Source: Sphingobacterium sp. UBA2700 | Lineage (GTDB): Bacteria; Bacteroidota; Bacteroidia; Sphingobacteriales; Sphingobacteriaceae | Reading direction: 5' to 3' | Length of the DNA stretch: 64,000 nt | NCBI GenBank assembly: GCA_002354335.1 | Contig: DELI01000013.1 | Location: forward strand, 6,963-70,962 | Shown: one piece after another, positions 27,501 through 35,752 of the stretch | Layout of the letters: every line of letters begins with the position of its first letter | How positions within the stretch are numbered: the stretch's first letter is position 1 | Program-made: the position numbers and the translations under genes | Notes under the pieces: generated by a model | The model's input: the letters and a program-made list of their open reading frames with translations, nothing else | What the model was told of the DNA's origin: nothing | Databases searched by the model: none

Positions 27501-27702
27501 AGCCGCCATCTGTTACTCGCCCATTTACTGTTGATTGCTTAGAAATACTCGTGTGGATACTGCTCGTAGTTGAAGGAGCAAGCGCATGCGCTTGTGTACT
27601 GCCCATCACCAAAAAAGAGGCAATAATAGACAGAATCTTGCCATTCATCCTTCTAGACGCCAAACCATTGAGGCCCGGCCGTACATCATAATTTTTGTAC
27701 AT
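24577..27702 (-). CDS. susC: SusC/RagA family TonB-linked outer-membrane transporter
   Basis: This 1041-residue protein has a signal sequence in its first ~42 residues, a carboxypeptidase-like regulatory domain (about 58-130), the TonB-box region VVVIGYGTQKKSDLTGSV (about 139-156), the SusC plug with LQGRAPGVSV, DPLYVVDGFPG and the hallmark ILKDASATAIYGSRGANGV, and a beta-barrel ending in NARF. It lacks an STN domain, so it is not FecR-coupled; control by the nearby LacI-type regulator is more likely. It forms an operon with the following susD and probably imports uronide oligosaccharides. Confidence 0.93.
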   Translation of the reverse strand: MYKNYDVRPGLNGLASRRMNGKILSIIASFLVMGSTQAHALAPSTTSSIHTSISKQSTVNGRVTDGGSPVQGVSVTVKGVAGSGTTTNANGEFSVQVDNPNATLVFTMVGFTTQEVPLRGQSNVNVSLASADTDIEQVVVIGYGTQKKSDLTGSVSSVGSEKINAFPLAGTAQALQGRAPGVSVSSINGEPGRAPRVRVRGGTSINASSDPLYVVDGFPGSTPPAPEDVESIEILKDASATAIYGSRGANGVIMITTKKGKIGKPMVEFNNSIATQQVGKRLDLLNASEFGAYINDVYVNGGNNNIPFPNPESLGEGTDWQDLVFRNGNLLSNQLSVSGGSDNIRYYTAVNHYGQKGTVIESDYRRFSGTSNLDMKVNDRIKIGTRLLFNRSILNGVRTQESSSGTTAAGVISGALRFEPTQGIFDDAGNYTLKKFGDPHDNPVAAARERANEVKTDLFQGDGYLELTLLKDLIFRSTVGLQVSNQRTGNYVSKRLVEGRNFGGIGSIAAHKNTNVISENYLNYNLKINEANNLDAMVGYSYQSSRNESWQANNRNFISDSFSYWNLGAGSNYQNASSNLEDWIMSSFYGRINYNLLGRYLFTATGRYDGSSRFGENNKWAFFPSAAFAWNVSQEPFMESVEAISNLKIRTSYGETGNSEIGSYQSLARYSATLATMAGVPVNAVRPTNVANPNLTWETTKQTDAGIDIGFLNNKINLTVDYYYKKTIDLLYSVPLPIYSGYTGSLQNVGSVENKGWEFALGTTNIDRELKWNTDFNITFNRNKILQLPGGDIRYNTIPGHMLSTDSQILREGEVVGAFYGWVFDGVYQQGDDFSPQPSKKPGDVKYKDIFGRDASNNLVAGADGKINADDRTIIGNPHPDFIFGFNNDFKYKNFDLNIFFQGSYGNDMLNITRMELDWMAGKGNATKDALNRWTPTNTNTDVPRASASNNPEVSSRWVEDGSYLRLKNLALGYNVPKTAIGRIGIDQLRLFASAQNIWTWTNYSGFDPEVSFQDSNRNIGLDYMGYPNIKSFTFGINARF

Positions 27703-28079
27703 GATTTCTTGTTTAAAATGGTTAATTCATTAATAGTTTATATAGGTTATTTATTATTGTATGGAGCCAGAATAACAAGACCCACAAAGCACACGGTGCC
27801 CCACGGAACCCTGAAATCTAAAATCCAATACGTATATTTTTTACTTAAGTCCCCCTATGGTTAGTGTGGAGATCGACGATACCAATGTACGTCAAAAGTT
27901 TATAAAGGTTGAAGCCAAATGAACTTAATGATTAGCAAGCTATTTAGCTCCGATTATCTCCTTGTCCGAATAATACAGGCGGTAGAAATAATCATGTTCT
28001 CTCGCGAGAAGGTTATTAGGAAGCTTCAAGTTGATGATATAGCCTGAAGCTTCCAGTTTATTTATCTTTAGTAAGAGTA
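27703..28079. other. Intergenic region between kduD and susC
   Basis: This 377-base gap holds the kduD hairpin and presumably the susC promoter. I found no perfect TAnnTTTG box. A 10-base palindrome TCTCGCGAGA lies at 28000-28009 and may be an operator, but this is not supported further. Confidence 0.35.
28019..28054 (-). terminator. Perfect inverted repeat after kduD
   Basis: GGAAGCTTCA pairs perfectly with TGAAGCTTCC around a 16-base loop, 26 bases past the kduD stop. There is no strong T-run, so it may act as a weak terminator or mRNA stabiliser before susC. Confidence 0.5.
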
Positions 28080-28850
28080 TTATCTACCCATCCAACCGCC
28101 ATCAACGGTTAGAATAGTGCCATGCACATAATCTGCTGCTTTCGAAGCAAGGAATACCGCCGGACCTTTAAAGTCCTCCGCCTCTCCCCAGCGACCCGCA
28201 GGAATGCGATCTAAGATCGATGCCGAACGATTAGCATCATTGCGCAAAGCTTCGGTATTATCGGTCGCAATGTATCCCGGGGCTATTGCATTGACATTTA
28301 CGCCTTTGCTTGCCCATTCGTTGGCAAATGCTTTCGTAAGCGAAGCAATTGCTCCCTTCGACGCCGCATAGCCAGGCACATTGATACCACCCTGGAAAGA
28401 AAGTAGAGAAGCCGTAAATACAATCTTGCCGGAACCTCTAGCAACCATATCCTTACCTATTTCACGCGTCAGGATAAACTGCGCATTCTGATTGATTTCA
28501 ATGATTTCATCCCAATACTCATCTGGATGTTCTGCCGCAGGCTTGCGCAGGATATTTCCCGCATTGTTAAACAAGATATCAATAGTAGGATGATCTTGCT
28601 TGACTTGCTTGATGAACGCATAAAGCGACTCTCTGTTCGCAAAATCACATTGGTAGGCGTAAAACTTTCTTCCTAAGCTCTCGATAGACTTTTGCACCGC
28701 CGAGCCCTCCAATTCCAAAGTTGCCGAAACACCGATGATATCCGCTCCTGCCTCCGCTAAACCCTCAGCCATAGCCTTCCCGATACCACGTTTACAGCCC
28801 GTGACGATGGCTACTTTGCCCTTTAAATCAAACGTATTCAAAACACTCAT
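28080..28850 (-). CDS. kduD: 2-dehydro-3-deoxy-D-gluconate 5-dehydrogenase
   Basis: This 256-residue short-chain dehydrogenase has the cofactor motif TGCKRGIG (about 17-24), NNAG (about 94), and the catalytic YAASK (about 161). Sequence features such as IGVSATLELEG, NILRKPAAEHP and the C-terminal VDGGWMGR identify KduD, which reduces 3-deoxy-glycero-2,5-hexodiulosonate to 2-keto-3-deoxygluconate using NADH, after KduI. It lies six bases from the DUF4861 gene, and kduI is upstream in the same direction, so the three genes form one unit for intracellular catabolism of unsaturated uronates. Confidence 0.92.
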   Translation of the reverse strand: MSVLNTFDLKGKVAIVTGCKRGIGKAMAEGLAEAGADIIGVSATLELEGSAVQKSIESLGRKFYAYQCDFANRESLYAFIKQVKQDHPTIDILFNNAGNILRKPAAEHPDEYWDEIIEINQNAQFILTREIGKDMVARGSGKIVFTASLLSFQGGINVPGYAASKGAIASLTKAFANEWASKGVNVNAIAPGYIATDNTEALRNDANRSASILDRIPAGRWGEAEDFKGPAVFLASKAADYVHGTILTVDGGWMGR

Positions 28851-28856
28851 TATTTC

Positions 28857-29975
28857 TTATTTTAAAACTATCTTCAAAGGTTTCTTTAATTTATTCTTAT
28901 ACTCCTCAACCGCTTTATTCCAAGCCGCTGCATTGGTTATTTTTCCAGCACGATCCCATGCCGCTCCATTGTAGTAAACGAAGTCATCACCACTCTTTGC
29001 CGAGCTGATCAGCAGAGCTTGCTCCGGCAGGTTATTATCGTACTTAACCTTCTGATTAGGCACGATGACCGCCACTCCCGTACGACCACTAGCGTTGATC
29101 TCTGGCTCCCAATAAGCCAAGGAATTATTCCCTTTGCCTACTGTTAATAAAGGATTCTCTTCCTTTCTTTTCACTACACCGATAGCAATAGGCGTCGCTT
29201 TATTAGTCGAGTTATTAACCTGCAAGGCAATCTTGTTGAAATGACTTCCCGCATCCAAACTAATAATTTTGCTTAGTGTAATTTGTTGTCCATCGACCTC
29301 CTCAGGATCAAATTCTAAACGGAAGGTTGTACGCAGCGGCCCATTGTCCAAAACCTGATACCGACGGTAATGTTTCGTGTATTTCAACGCATCGTTAAAG
29401 TACAAAGCAACATCCCCGGCACCTAGCGTTTGTCCTACTGAATAGTAGTCCATTCCTTCCCCATGGTCCTTATGATAATCATCAGTCTTATACCATTTGT
29501 TGATGATAAGTTGATCGGTTCGTTTCGCCCAATAATCCATACCCTGTGCATCATCCTTACGCCCCTCGAGCGCCTTACCATACATTCGGAATGCTACTAC
29601 ATCATTTTCCCATGCAAAATCGTCAAACCGTTCAGGAACATAGCGTGCATAGGTTTTCGACGCAACAGCAGTCGGCTTACCCTCAGCAACCGTCAATTTA
29701 ACGCGTTCTTTTGGCGCTAAAGCAACCTGTACCAATACATTCACTGGCGTTTGGCCACCTAATCTTTCAATTTGGTGAGGCAAGGTATTTCCATTGGCAT
29801 CCTTCACCGTAAAAAGAGTATCCAATTTAAAGTGCTCCTGAAAGCTCGCATAAGGAATAGAAATCAATTCCTGCCGGCTCAGGTTACTAGGGTTCGACAG
29901 CAGGATATGCTGCTGGGCATAGCTGCTGTAAACAGCTCCTGCACTCATCAAGCTTAGGAAGAGTAATTTTTTCAT
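28857..29975 (-). CDS. DUF4861 family exported protein
   Basis: This 372-residue protein has a signal peptide (cleavage near SYAQQ) and the DUF4861 fold, including the motifs YVPERFDDFAWENDVVAFRMYG, GMDYWAKRTDQLIINKWY and GEGMDYYSVGQTLGAGDVA. Proteins of this family are regularly encoded in uronate-containing polysaccharide loci of Bacteroidota and are suspected to be enzymes acting on uronide oligosaccharides; the reaction is not something I can read from the sequence. It is encoded between kduI (one base gap) and kduD (six bases), so co-expression is certain and a role in processing unsaturated uronides in the periplasm is likely. Confidence 0.85.
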   Translation of the reverse strand: MKKLLFLSLMSAGAVYSSYAQQHILLSNPSNLSRQELISIPYASFQEHFKLDTLFTVKDANGNTLPHQIERLGGQTPVNVLVQVALAPKERVKLTVAEGKPTAVASKTYARYVPERFDDFAWENDVVAFRMYGKALEGRKDDAQGMDYWAKRTDQLIINKWYKTDDYHKDHGEGMDYYSVGQTLGAGDVALYFNDALKYTKHYRRYQVLDNGPLRTTFRLEFDPEEVDGQQITLSKIISLDAGSHFNKIALQVNNSTNKATPIAIGVVKRKEENPLLTVGKGNNSLAYWEPEINASGRTGVAVIVPNQKVKYDNNLPEQALLISSAKSGDDFVYYNGAAWDRAGKITNAAAWNKAVEEYKNKLKKPLKIVLK

Positions 29976-29976
29976 A

Positions 29977-30822
29977 TTATCTCAGTTCTGTAATAGGACT
30001 CTTGTCCATATCGTCATAATCCATATTCTCGCCTGCCATACCCCAAATAAACGTATAATTGCTGGTACCTGCACCCGAGTGGATAGACCAGGGTGGAGAG
30101 ATAACCGCCTGTTCGTTCTGCATCCAAATATGACGTGTTTCATCAACTGGCCCCATAAAATGAGATACAGACTGACCTTCCGGAAGATCAAAATAGAAAT
30201 ACACTTCCATTCTTCTGTCGTGGGTATGCGCTGGCATGGTGTTCCACACGGAACCTGGCTTCAATTCAGTCATCCCCATTTGCAGTTGGCAAGTTTGGAT
30301 AACTGTATGCAGCAACATCTGATTGATTACGCGGTGATTGGAAGTCTCCAATGCACCCAATTCAATTTTATTCGCCTGTTCTTTTGTTACTTTCTTCGTC
30401 GGATAGCTATGGTGGGCTGGTGTAGAGTTCAGATAAAATTTTGCAGGCTCTGCCGCATTCTTACTGCTGAAATAAACCTCCTTCACACCCTTGCCTATAT
30501 ATAAGGCCTCCTTGGTTCCTAAGTCAATCTGTTCGCCGTCCACTTCTACTGTGCCTGCCCCACCTACATTGATGATTCCTAATTCGCGACGGCTTAAGAA
30601 AAACTCCTCTTTTAAAAGAGGTTCAATTGTTTCAAGCTTTAACTTCTGGTCGACCGGCATAGCACCCCCCGCCATGTAACGGTCAAAATGTGTGTAAACA
30701 AAGTGAATGCGATCATTCCAAAATAACCTGTCGATCAAAAAGTTCTCACGCAGTCCTTTTGTGTCTAAAGTTTTGGTTTCATTTGGTCCAATAGCATACC
30801 GGCTTTCAAAGGTAGTTTCCAT
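29977..30822 (-). CDS. kduI: 5-dehydro-4-deoxy-D-glucuronate isomerase
   Basis: This 281-residue cupin-type enzyme matches KduI throughout. Zinc ligands are visible in MPAHTHDRRMEVYFYFDLP (two His and one Glu) and in PPWSIHSGAG (His). It isomerises 5-keto-4-deoxyuronate, the product of unsaturated uronides released by polysaccharide lyases, to the substrate of KduD. It is the first gene of the minus-strand unit kduI-DUF4861-kduD and is divergent from an MFS transporter; a perfect LacI-type palindrome lies 63 bases upstream of its ATG. Confidence 0.93.
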   Translation of the reverse strand: METTFESRYAIGPNETKTLDTKGLRENFLIDRLFWNDRIHFVYTHFDRYMAGGAMPVDQKLKLETIEPLLKEEFFLSRRELGIINVGGAGTVEVDGEQIDLGTKEALYIGKGVKEVYFSSKNAAEPAKFYLNSTPAHHSYPTKKVTKEQANKIELGALETSNHRVINQMLLHTVIQTCQLQMGMTELKPGSVWNTMPAHTHDRRMEVYFYFDLPEGQSVSHFMGPVDETRHIWMQNEQAVISPPWSIHSGAGTSNYTFIWGMAGENMDYDDMDKSPITELR

Positions 30823-30884
30823 AACATAGTTTGTTTAATTTGATTAATATAGGACTAACAATTAGCGATAAGCCCTTTTATCTG

Positions 30885-30898
30885 CGAAATCGATTTCG
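30885..30898. promoter_or_regulatory. Candidate operator of the LacI-family regulator
   Basis: CGAAATCGATTTCG is a perfect 14-base palindrome with a central CG, the usual design of LacI-family operators. It sits in the divergent kduI/MFS gap, and the LacI-type gene is the next gene after the MFS gene. Confidence 0.6.
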
Positions 30899-31001
30899 AC
30901 TAAGACCGTAATTTTATCAGATAGCATCTCCTTTCCTCCCCGCAGCCCTCAGGTACACTTGGCGCTACGTATTGCCTGTATCGTTAGCTCCGATAAATCT
31001 T

Positions 31002-31015
31002 CGAAAACGATAGCG
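31002..31015. promoter_or_regulatory. Possible second, degenerate operator
   Basis: CGAAAACGATAGCG matches 11 of 14 positions of the perfect palindrome at 30885-30898 and is 117 bases away, a distance compatible with looping. Support is only by similarity. Confidence 0.35.
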
Positions 31016-31170
31016 TAACTAAAGTTTTCAAATACGAGAGATATTTAATAAAATTGGGAATATTATAAACGCTATACCAGTAGGTCAGTCTGACAGCACA
31101 ACCCAAAACCTAACAATCAAACGGTTCCTGCTCAGTTTTGCCTAAAGCACTTAACCAAGATCATAAACTA

Positions 31171-32739
31171 ATGAACGAACAGAAAGCAGGAAAATATAGG
31201 TGGACCATTTGTGCGTTGCTATTTTTCGCCACAACGATCAATTACCTGGACAGGCAAGTGTTATCGCTTACCTGGAAAGACTTTATCTCGCCAGAATTTC
31301 ATTGGACAAATAATGATTACGGACTTATAACCGCCCTATTCTCCATATTCTACGCCGTAGGGATGCTCTTTGCTGGTCGTTTTGTCGATTGGATGGACAC
31401 CAAGAAAGGTTTTCTATGGGCTATAGGCGTATGGTCGGTCGGTGCAATTCTTCATGCTTACTGTGGTATTGCGACTTCGGGTATCCTCGCCGGCGAGTGG
31501 TTCGTTGGTTTTGAAGGGGCGAAAGAGGCTATTGCTAATGTGCATGATGTGGCGCGTGTAGTCAATGTGTCTGTGGTACTCTTCATCTTCGCCCGATTCG
31601 TGTTAGCGATCGGTGAAGCCGGAAATTTCCCTGCCGCAATCAAAACCACAGCAGAATATTTCCCGAAAAAAGATAGAGCGTTAGCAACTAGTATTTTCAA
31701 TGCAGGTTCGACCATCGGAGCACTTGCAGCTCCTCTTTCTATCCCCGTTATCGCAAAATGGTATGGCTGGGAAATGTCTTTTATTATTATCGGTGCGCTC
31801 GGATTTGTATGGATGGGCTTCTGGATATACATGTATGATAAGCCCGAGGTACATCCTAAGGTAAACGAAGCGGAATTAGAATATATACAGCAGGATGATA
31901 TTTTGGAAGCGCAGCAAGCAACGAATGCGGATGTGGTTCCGACCGGTAAAGTAACAATCCTCAACTGTTTGAAACATAAGCAAACCTGGGCATTCGCAAT
32001 TGGTAAGTTTATGACAGATGGCGTATGGTGGTTCTACTTGTTCTGGATGCCGGCTTACTTAAGTTCGGTATATGGCATCAAATCGTCTGATTTGAACGGT
32101 CAGTTAGCACTTTTCGTTCTCTATAGCATCACGATGCTGTCCATTATTGGTGGCTGGCTCCCTTCTTATTTCATCAATAAAGGGATGGATGCCTACGCCG
32201 GACGTATGCGCGCGATGTTGATCTTTGCTTTCTTCCCTTTATTGGTATTGCTTGCACAGCCATACGGACACGTGTCGTTCTGGGTACCTGTTCTATTAAT
32301 TGGTGTTGGCGCAGCAGCTCACCAGTCGTGGTCGGCAAATATCTTCTCGACTGTGGGCGATATGTTCCCTAAAAAAGCGATTGCAACGGTTACGGGAATT
32401 GGCGGACTAGCGGGTGGATTGGGCTCGTTTTTTATTAATATCTATTCAGGAAAGCTGTTTGACCATGCCGAAACCAACTGGAGCCAAGTCAATGGCGAAA
32501 ACCTGGTTACTCGATTTCCGGAGCTGGCTAATGTAGAGACGAAGAAGGCTTTCTTTGAGCAGAACGGTGTAGCCAATATTGAAGAATTCTTAAAACAGTT
32601 AGCTGCACAGGGCCAGACGGTAGTAAACGGGATCGACAAAGGGTATATGATTATCTTTACCTTTTGCGCTGTCGCATACCTGATTGCCTGGTGTATTATG
32701 AAAATATTAGTACCGAGAATGAAACCTGTTAAGCTTTAG
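31171..32739 (+). CDS. MFS transporter, hexuronate (ExuT-like) type
   Basis: From the ATG at 31171 this 522-residue protein has 12 predicted membrane helices and the anion:cation symporter signatures of hexuronate transporters: FFATTINYLDRQVLSL in helix 1, RFVLAIGEAGNFPAAIKTTAEYFPKKDRA in the centre of the N-terminal half, and AAHQSWSANIFSTVGDMFPKKA late in the protein. It should import uronic acid monomers or small unsaturated uronides into the cytoplasm for KduI/KduD. A TTG at 31138 would add 11 polar residues and is less likely. Its 3' end overlaps the convergent LacI-type gene by 11 bases. Confidence 0.9.
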   Translation: MNEQKAGKYRWTICALLFFATTINYLDRQVLSLTWKDFISPEFHWTNNDYGLITALFSIFYAVGMLFAGRFVDWMDTKKGFLWAIGVWSVGAILHAYCGIATSGILAGEWFVGFEGAKEAIANVHDVARVVNVSVVLFIFARFVLAIGEAGNFPAAIKTTAEYFPKKDRALATSIFNAGSTIGALAAPLSIPVIAKWYGWEMSFIIIGALGFVWMGFWIYMYDKPEVHPKVNEAELEYIQQDDILEAQQATNADVVPTGKVTILNCLKHKQTWAFAIGKFMTDGVWWFYLFWMPAYLSSVYGIKSSDLNGQLALFVLYSITMLSIIGGWLPSYFINKGMDAYAGRMRAMLIFAFFPLLVLLAQPYGHVSFWVPVLLIGVGAAAHQSWSANIFSTVGDMFPKKAIATVTGIGGLAGGLGSFFINIYSGKLFDHAETNWSQVNGENLVTRFPELANVETKKAFFEQNGVANIEEFLKQLAAQGQTVVNGIDKGYMIIFTFCAVAYLIAWCIMKILVPRMKPVKL

Positions 32740-33754
32740 AAGAGCGGCGCGGGATAATCGTGGTATCCAGTATGGTCGTGTCGAAATCAACTTGAGAGCG
32801 ATTTTTCGACTCGACCAATTCTATTAATTTCTCCACCCCCTTATAGCCAATATCGAATGCAGGCTGAATAATCGTCGATAAAGAAGGATTGAGTGACTCG
32901 GCGACCTCCGTATTTGCAAATCCAATAACCGCAACCTGCTCCGGAACGGAAACACCCAATTTGGAAAGAATACCCAAGGCGCTAACGGTTAGCGTATCTG
33001 TCGTACCCAATAATCCGATTGGATCTTTGTGCTCTTGCAATTTCTTTGCTAGAATATTGGTCAGGTTTTTTATCAGATCTTCGCGAGATTGTCCGTAGTC
33101 GACTTGGATAATATTTTCCACCTTATCCGGTAAGTAATTAGCCAATAACGCCTTTCTGTAACCTGCAATTCGCTTCTGGCTGACACCAATATTCATCCCA
33201 CAGAGCACGACAATATCCTTTCTGCCCATGTCGATAAGATGCTGTGTAGCGTCGAAAGCACCCTTTTCATTATTGACACCAATTTTGAAGGTATCCAGCT
33301 CAAAGTCGATACGATCCACCAAAACAAGAGGACAGTTTTGATGAAACTGCTTGAGGTATTTCAGGTCGCTGTTTGCGGAGGGCGTGATGATGACGCCATC
33401 AATATTTTGTTGATGTAATGTGCGCAAGGAATCTCGCTCCAAATCGGCATTCTCCCTGCTTTGCATGAAAACCAGCTTATAGTTACGCTCATAGGCCGCC
33501 TGTTGGGCGCCCTCCAAAATCTGCGACTGAAAAGGATTTGCCAGATAAGGAATAATGACCGCAATGGTATTGCTACGCCCTGTTTTGAGGCTTTTCGCCA
33601 GGATGTTTGGTCTATAGTCATATTCATCAGCCATATCACGAACCCGTTGCTTCGTTTCGTCACTAATTTCAAAACTATCGTTTAAGGCTTTCGATACCGT
33701 AGATACCGAAATCCCCAACTTTTTAGCCAACTCCTTTAGGGTAATATTACTCAT
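32729..33754 (-). CDS. LacI-family transcriptional regulator
   Basis: This 341-residue protein has an N-terminal LacI helix-turn-helix (ITLKELAKKLGISVSTVSKA, residues 4-23), a hinge, and a periplasmic-binding-protein-like effector domain (about 60-335). It is convergent with the MFS gene, with an 11-base overlap. The perfect palindrome at 30885-30898 is the best candidate operator. A uronate-pathway intermediate such as KDG or diketo-deoxyuronate is a reasonable inducer, but this is inferred from the neighbourhood only. Confidence 0.9.
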   Translation of the reverse strand: MSNITLKELAKKLGISVSTVSKALNDSFEISDETKQRVRDMADEYDYRPNILAKSLKTGRSNTIAVIIPYLANPFQSQILEGAQQAAYERNYKLVFMQSRENADLERDSLRTLHQQNIDGVIITPSANSDLKYLKQFHQNCPLVLVDRIDFELDTFKIGVNNEKGAFDATQHLIDMGRKDIVVLCGMNIGVSQKRIAGYRKALLANYLPDKVENIIQVDYGQSREDLIKNLTNILAKKLQEHKDPIGLLGTTDTLTVSALGILSKLGVSVPEQVAVIGFANTEVAESLNPSLSTIIQPAFDIGYKGVEKLIELVESKNRSQVDFDTTILDTTIIPRRSSKA

Positions 33755-34151
33755 CGTCGCTTTCTTCCTGTTATATCGTTTCTAGTGCGCTGATCGAACA
33801 AGGACTATGAACAAGTCTTCTGGTTTTTACAGCGAATCTCCTCCGACTAAAATAGGAAATATATTTCTATAAAGGCAATGGATGAAATCTGGACCGCAAT
33901 AGGCGTCTATTCGCTTACGCTCTTCTTCAACCCTTCGAGGAGAATGCGACCACTTAAACCCCTTGCTCTCCCCTTTCAAACCCAATGCAGAACCCTTTCA
34001 GACCCGTTATAGAACGGGTATGCATTGGGTTTGAAAAGGACTTGATTAGAAATTGACTAGAACGTGTTGTTAAGAAGAATCCCATCATTTTAGAAGGGAC
34101 TGAATTCACGTTATTTAAAATGTTCGGACGAGTGAAATATTTGCTTAGGCT
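33755..34151. other. Intergenic region with repeat copy B
   Basis: No gene is seen. The main content is the folding repeat at 33969-34040. The promoter of the LacI-type gene should be at the left side. Confidence 0.5.
33969..34040. repeat. Intergenic folding repeat, copy B
   Basis: Arms CCTTTCAAACCCAATGCA and TGCATTGGGTTTGAAAAGG are almost perfectly complementary and enclose a second hairpin, ACCCGTT-ATAG-AACGGGT. The arms share the TTGGGTTTGAAA-GG core with copies A (18401) and C (47331). Confidence 0.75.
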
Positions 34152-34664
34152 TTATCTGACAATATAGTCTATATTATTTTCTTTGGCAAAAACACTAGCT
34201 ACTGCGACCATATTATTTTGCTTCGATAGCATTTCAGTTTCCGTTGCAGTAAACATTTGATCGATCGCGATCTTTATCTCCTCCGGAGATTTTCCGGCGT
34301 CGATCATTTCTGCAATACGTAGATATTCTTTCTCAAAAAGTCGTTTACCAGTCTCCATATAATCCAATGAGGTGCTGATCAATTCTTGGGAATCTTTCGA
34401 TTGTTTAAGGTCCTTCACTTTCTCGATGGCCTCATTCAGCGGAGCAATTGTTCTAGAGCTGATGTATTCCTTAGCGCTCGTTGGCAGGTTGTTCTTTGCT
34501 TTCTGTTCCAGGATTTCACTAAAATATATGGGCCGATAGGCCGACGAAACTAGGTTCGCATTCAATGCTGTCTGTTGAAAAATCTGTTCTTTCGTTGGCG
34601 ATGAACAGGCGAAGAATAAGACGGGTAGTAAAAGGAGTGGCAATAATTTCAGGAGATGTTTCAT
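34152..34664 (-). CDS. Hypothetical lipoprotein, helical
   Basis: This 170-residue protein has a strongly hydrophobic lipoprotein signal (lipobox LFFAC, Cys at 20). The mature part is almost entirely alpha-helical and charged (IAPLNEAIEKVKDLKQSKDSQ, KRLFEKEYLRIAEMIDAG). No family is recognised. It stands alone between the LacI-type gene and the divergent ECF sigma gene. Confidence 0.7.
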   Translation of the reverse strand: MKHLLKLLPLLLLPVLFFACSSPTKEQIFQQTALNANLVSSAYRPIYFSEILEQKAKNNLPTSAKEYISSRTIAPLNEAIEKVKDLKQSKDSQELISTSLDYMETGKRLFEKEYLRIAEMIDAGKSPEEIKIAIDQMFTATETEMLSKQNNMVAVASVFAKENNIDYIVR

Positions 34665-35084
34665 GCTGTTGTTTGTTTTCGGTTGGTGATGCGCTTTTAA
34701 AAGAGTATGATTGGTGTTGTTTTTTGAGGCTGCAATTTTCTAGCCAAAATAGCAAAGTACCTTCAAATAAAATGACAGGGTCAGGAAGAGATTGAATGGA
34801 CTATAAGTTTAATTTTGTTACAAACCTTACGCAAAAACATTCTGTTTGAATTATCAATCACGATTTTTAATTATTATGACGAATATTCTTTTTTATTATG
34901 AACGGTTTAGTTTAATTTGAAATTTGTATTTTATCTATTTATCAATGTCAAAATTGGTGATATTTACGTGGAAATATAAATTCAACAGTCAACGTCCAAG
35001 AGTCAAAAACATAACATTTACTTGTACAGCAAACAACTCATTGTATTGACTTAACTTTTTCAATCCTTACGATTTGTTGATGTA
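34665..35084. other. Divergent intergenic region, AT-rich
   Basis: This 420-base gap contains no gene. A TTG at 35046 followed after about 19 bases by TACGATTTG (just upstream of the sigma ATG) resembles a promoter with one extra base in the -7 element. Confidence 0.3.
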
Positions 35085-35654
35085 ATGCATAAAGAAGAAG
35101 AAGCAGTTTCCTACCAAAATTTATTGCTCGCTATAAGCAGTGGCAGTGAGCGTGCTTTTTCCATTCTTTACGACATCTTCGCGTTAGATTTAACTAAACA
35201 TATATTATCTAAAACCAATGATCTACATGTTGCGGAAGACATATTGCATGATTTATTCTACTCACTCTGGAAGAATCGTGAGACGCTTCCTTCCATAAAA
35301 TCTCTACCCGCCTATTTGTATTCTTCCTGTAGATATCTAATTCTAGCTTATTTCAGAAAAAAAGCATCTAATCTAGCCTTACAAATTGATATATCCTCCT
35401 TAGATATCTTAGACGAGGACGTACCGCTGGAAGACCGCCTCTATTATAGATACACGCTGGACCTAATAGAAAAAGAAATTGAAAATCTTCCGGAAAAGTG
35501 TAGAGAGGTTTTTAAATTAAGCCGCATTGAGTTTTTATCGAATAAAGAGATCGCTCAAAAACTGCAGATTGCAGAATCCACAGTTGAAAAACATATCAAC
35601 AAAGCTATCAAACGACTAAGATCGCTAACCCAACCTTATCTGCTCATTTTGTAA
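35085..35654 (+). CDS. ECF RNA polymerase sigma factor
   Basis: This 189-residue protein has sigma region 2 (about 20-85, including AEDILHDLFYSLWKNRE) and region 4 (about 130-182, LSNKEIAQKLQIAESTVEKHI). It lies 98 bases before a fecR gene and an STN-domain susC, so it is the dedicated sigma factor of this uptake cluster. Sequence similarity to the other ECF sigma of the window (13164-13742) is only at family level, so the two systems are independent. Confidence 0.9.
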   Translation: MHKEEEAVSYQNLLLAISSGSERAFSILYDIFALDLTKHILSKTNDLHVAEDILHDLFYSLWKNRETLPSIKSLPAYLYSSCRYLILAYFRKKASNLALQIDISSLDILDEDVPLEDRLYYRYTLDLIEKEIENLPEKCREVFKLSRIEFLSNKEIAQKLQIAESTVEKHINKAIKRLRSLTQPYLLIL

Positions 35655-35752
35655 TGAAAGATTAATGTGATATTCGAAAGCGAACCACTTAAGGATAACG
35701 TCGTTATCAGCCTGCTCAATTTTTTAATATTTTTTTTCAAAAGGAGTAGAAG

